Source of the DNA: Sulfurovum sp. | GTDB lineage: Bacteria; Campylobacterota; Campylobacteria; Campylobacterales; Sulfurovaceae | DNA: 5,890 nt | Reading direction: 5' to 3' | NCBI GenBank assembly: GCA_026985755.1 | Contig: JALSPX010000002.1 | Span: 1 to 5,890 of the forward strand | In this document: one piece after another, positions 5,624-5,890 of the stretch | Layout of the letters: every line of letters begins with the position of its first letter | Numbering within the stretch: position 1 is the stretch's first letter | Made by a program: the position numbers and the translations under genes | The notes under the pieces: generated by a model | Database searches by the model: none | Seen by the model: only the letters and a program-made list of their open reading frames with translations | What the model was told of the DNA's origin: nothing

Positions 5624-5890
5624 TTGAAGAGAAAATGGATTTATCTTGTTATCGTATCTGTGTTGATTGTTACTGGATGTAAAAAAAGACCACGTGTCTT
5701 TGGTGATATTACATTAGATCATACGCTTTATCCTGTACAGGAGTGTCAAAGAGAGCTTGATTGTCATGCAGAAGTAAAAGGACCTCAAATTGATAAGCTT
5801 ATTGTTTATAAAAAAAGAAGACGTCTGTATGCACTATCTAAAGGGAAACTAGTGCTAAAATGCCGTATCTCTTTAGGAAAAAATGCGGAT
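5624..5890 (+). CDS. Second YkuD-type lipoprotein, paralogue of the first (N-terminal part, cut by window edge)
   Basis: The frame is open for 89 codons from TTG at 5624-5626 to the window end. GGGGA at 5614-5618 lies 5 nt before the TTG, making it a well-supported start; the nearby ATG at 5635 is in another frame and stops after 15 codons. The protein begins MKRKWIYLV, then a hydrophobic core and lipobox VTGC with lipidated C19. It next matches the first YkuD lipoprotein: EC-x2-EL at 40-45 (against 36-41 there), then LIVYKKRRRLYALSKGK and SLGKNAD, which parallel LIVVEKKERKLYLYKKGK and SLGKNPE. It is therefore a tandem paralogue. The catalytic histidine and cysteine would lie beyond the window, so activity cannot be judged. 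The 2-nt gap to the upstream stop suggests co-transcription and translational coupling. Confidence 0.85.
   Translation, partial: MKRKWIYLVIVSVLIVTGCKKRPRVFGDITLDHTLYPVQECQRELDCHAEVKGPQIDKLIVYKKRRRLYALSKGKLVLKCRISLGKNAD

Noticed and set aside
5635..5682. ATG start for the last gene
   Set aside because: This frame stops after 15 codons. The TTG at 5624 gives the frame with a lipoprotein signal and similarity to the upstream YkuD protein.

Overview
The window reads as chromosomal DNA of a low-GC Campylobacterota (epsilonproteobacterial) organism, most like the sulfur-oxidising Sulfurovum/Sulfurimonas/Arcobacter group. This placement is inferred from protein content: a MoaC N-terminus with the KKGPVLQTA variant I recall from Helicobacter-type MoaC, a CcoG for cbb3 oxidase, a sulfide:quinone-oxidoreductase-like flavoprotein, and an atypical 2-Cys thiol peroxidase. 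No rRNA, tRNA, insertion sequence or CRISPR array was seen.

Layout. (1) Positions 1-234, minus strand: the N-terminal half of moaC, read from a TTG start and running off the left edge. (2) Positions 235-368: a divergent promoter region. (3) Positions 369-3680, plus strand: a tight three-gene operon. It encodes a serine-recombinase-like DNA-binding protein that appears to have lost its catalytic residues, then ccoG (1-nt stop/start overlap), then an FAD oxidoreductase of the SQR/NDH-2 superfamily (10-nt gap). (4) Positions 3681-4052: a 372-bp intergenic region. It holds two perfect 82-bp tandem repeats plus a 33-bp third partial copy, then a perfect 29-bp palindrome, then an AT-rich leader with a consensus -10 box. 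(5) Positions 4053-4568: tpx, with an intrinsic terminator behind it. (6) From 4652 to the right edge: a second operon of an L,D-transpeptidase-like (YkuD) lipoprotein, a small hydrophilic protein of unknown function, and the beginning of a second, paralogous YkuD lipoprotein from a TTG start. The first gene of this operon has no ribosome binding site and lies directly downstream of an extended -10 box, so it may be leaderless.

How the genes fit together. CcoG supports copper delivery to the cbb3 terminal oxidase. The SQR-like flavoprotein would feed electrons into the quinone pool that this oxidase drains. Tpx detoxifies peroxide made in respiration. The recombinase-like protein, translationally coupled to ccoG, is best guessed to be a regulator rather than a recombinase. 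The YkuD cluster is a separate cell-envelope module.

The points most worth a second look are the degenerate recombinase in a respiratory operon, the 82-bp repeats whose sequence can form a three-way junction, the palindrome over the tpx promoter, and the duplicated YkuD lipoproteins around a small unknown gene. None is proof of a new system; family assignments come from motif recognition by eye, not from searches.
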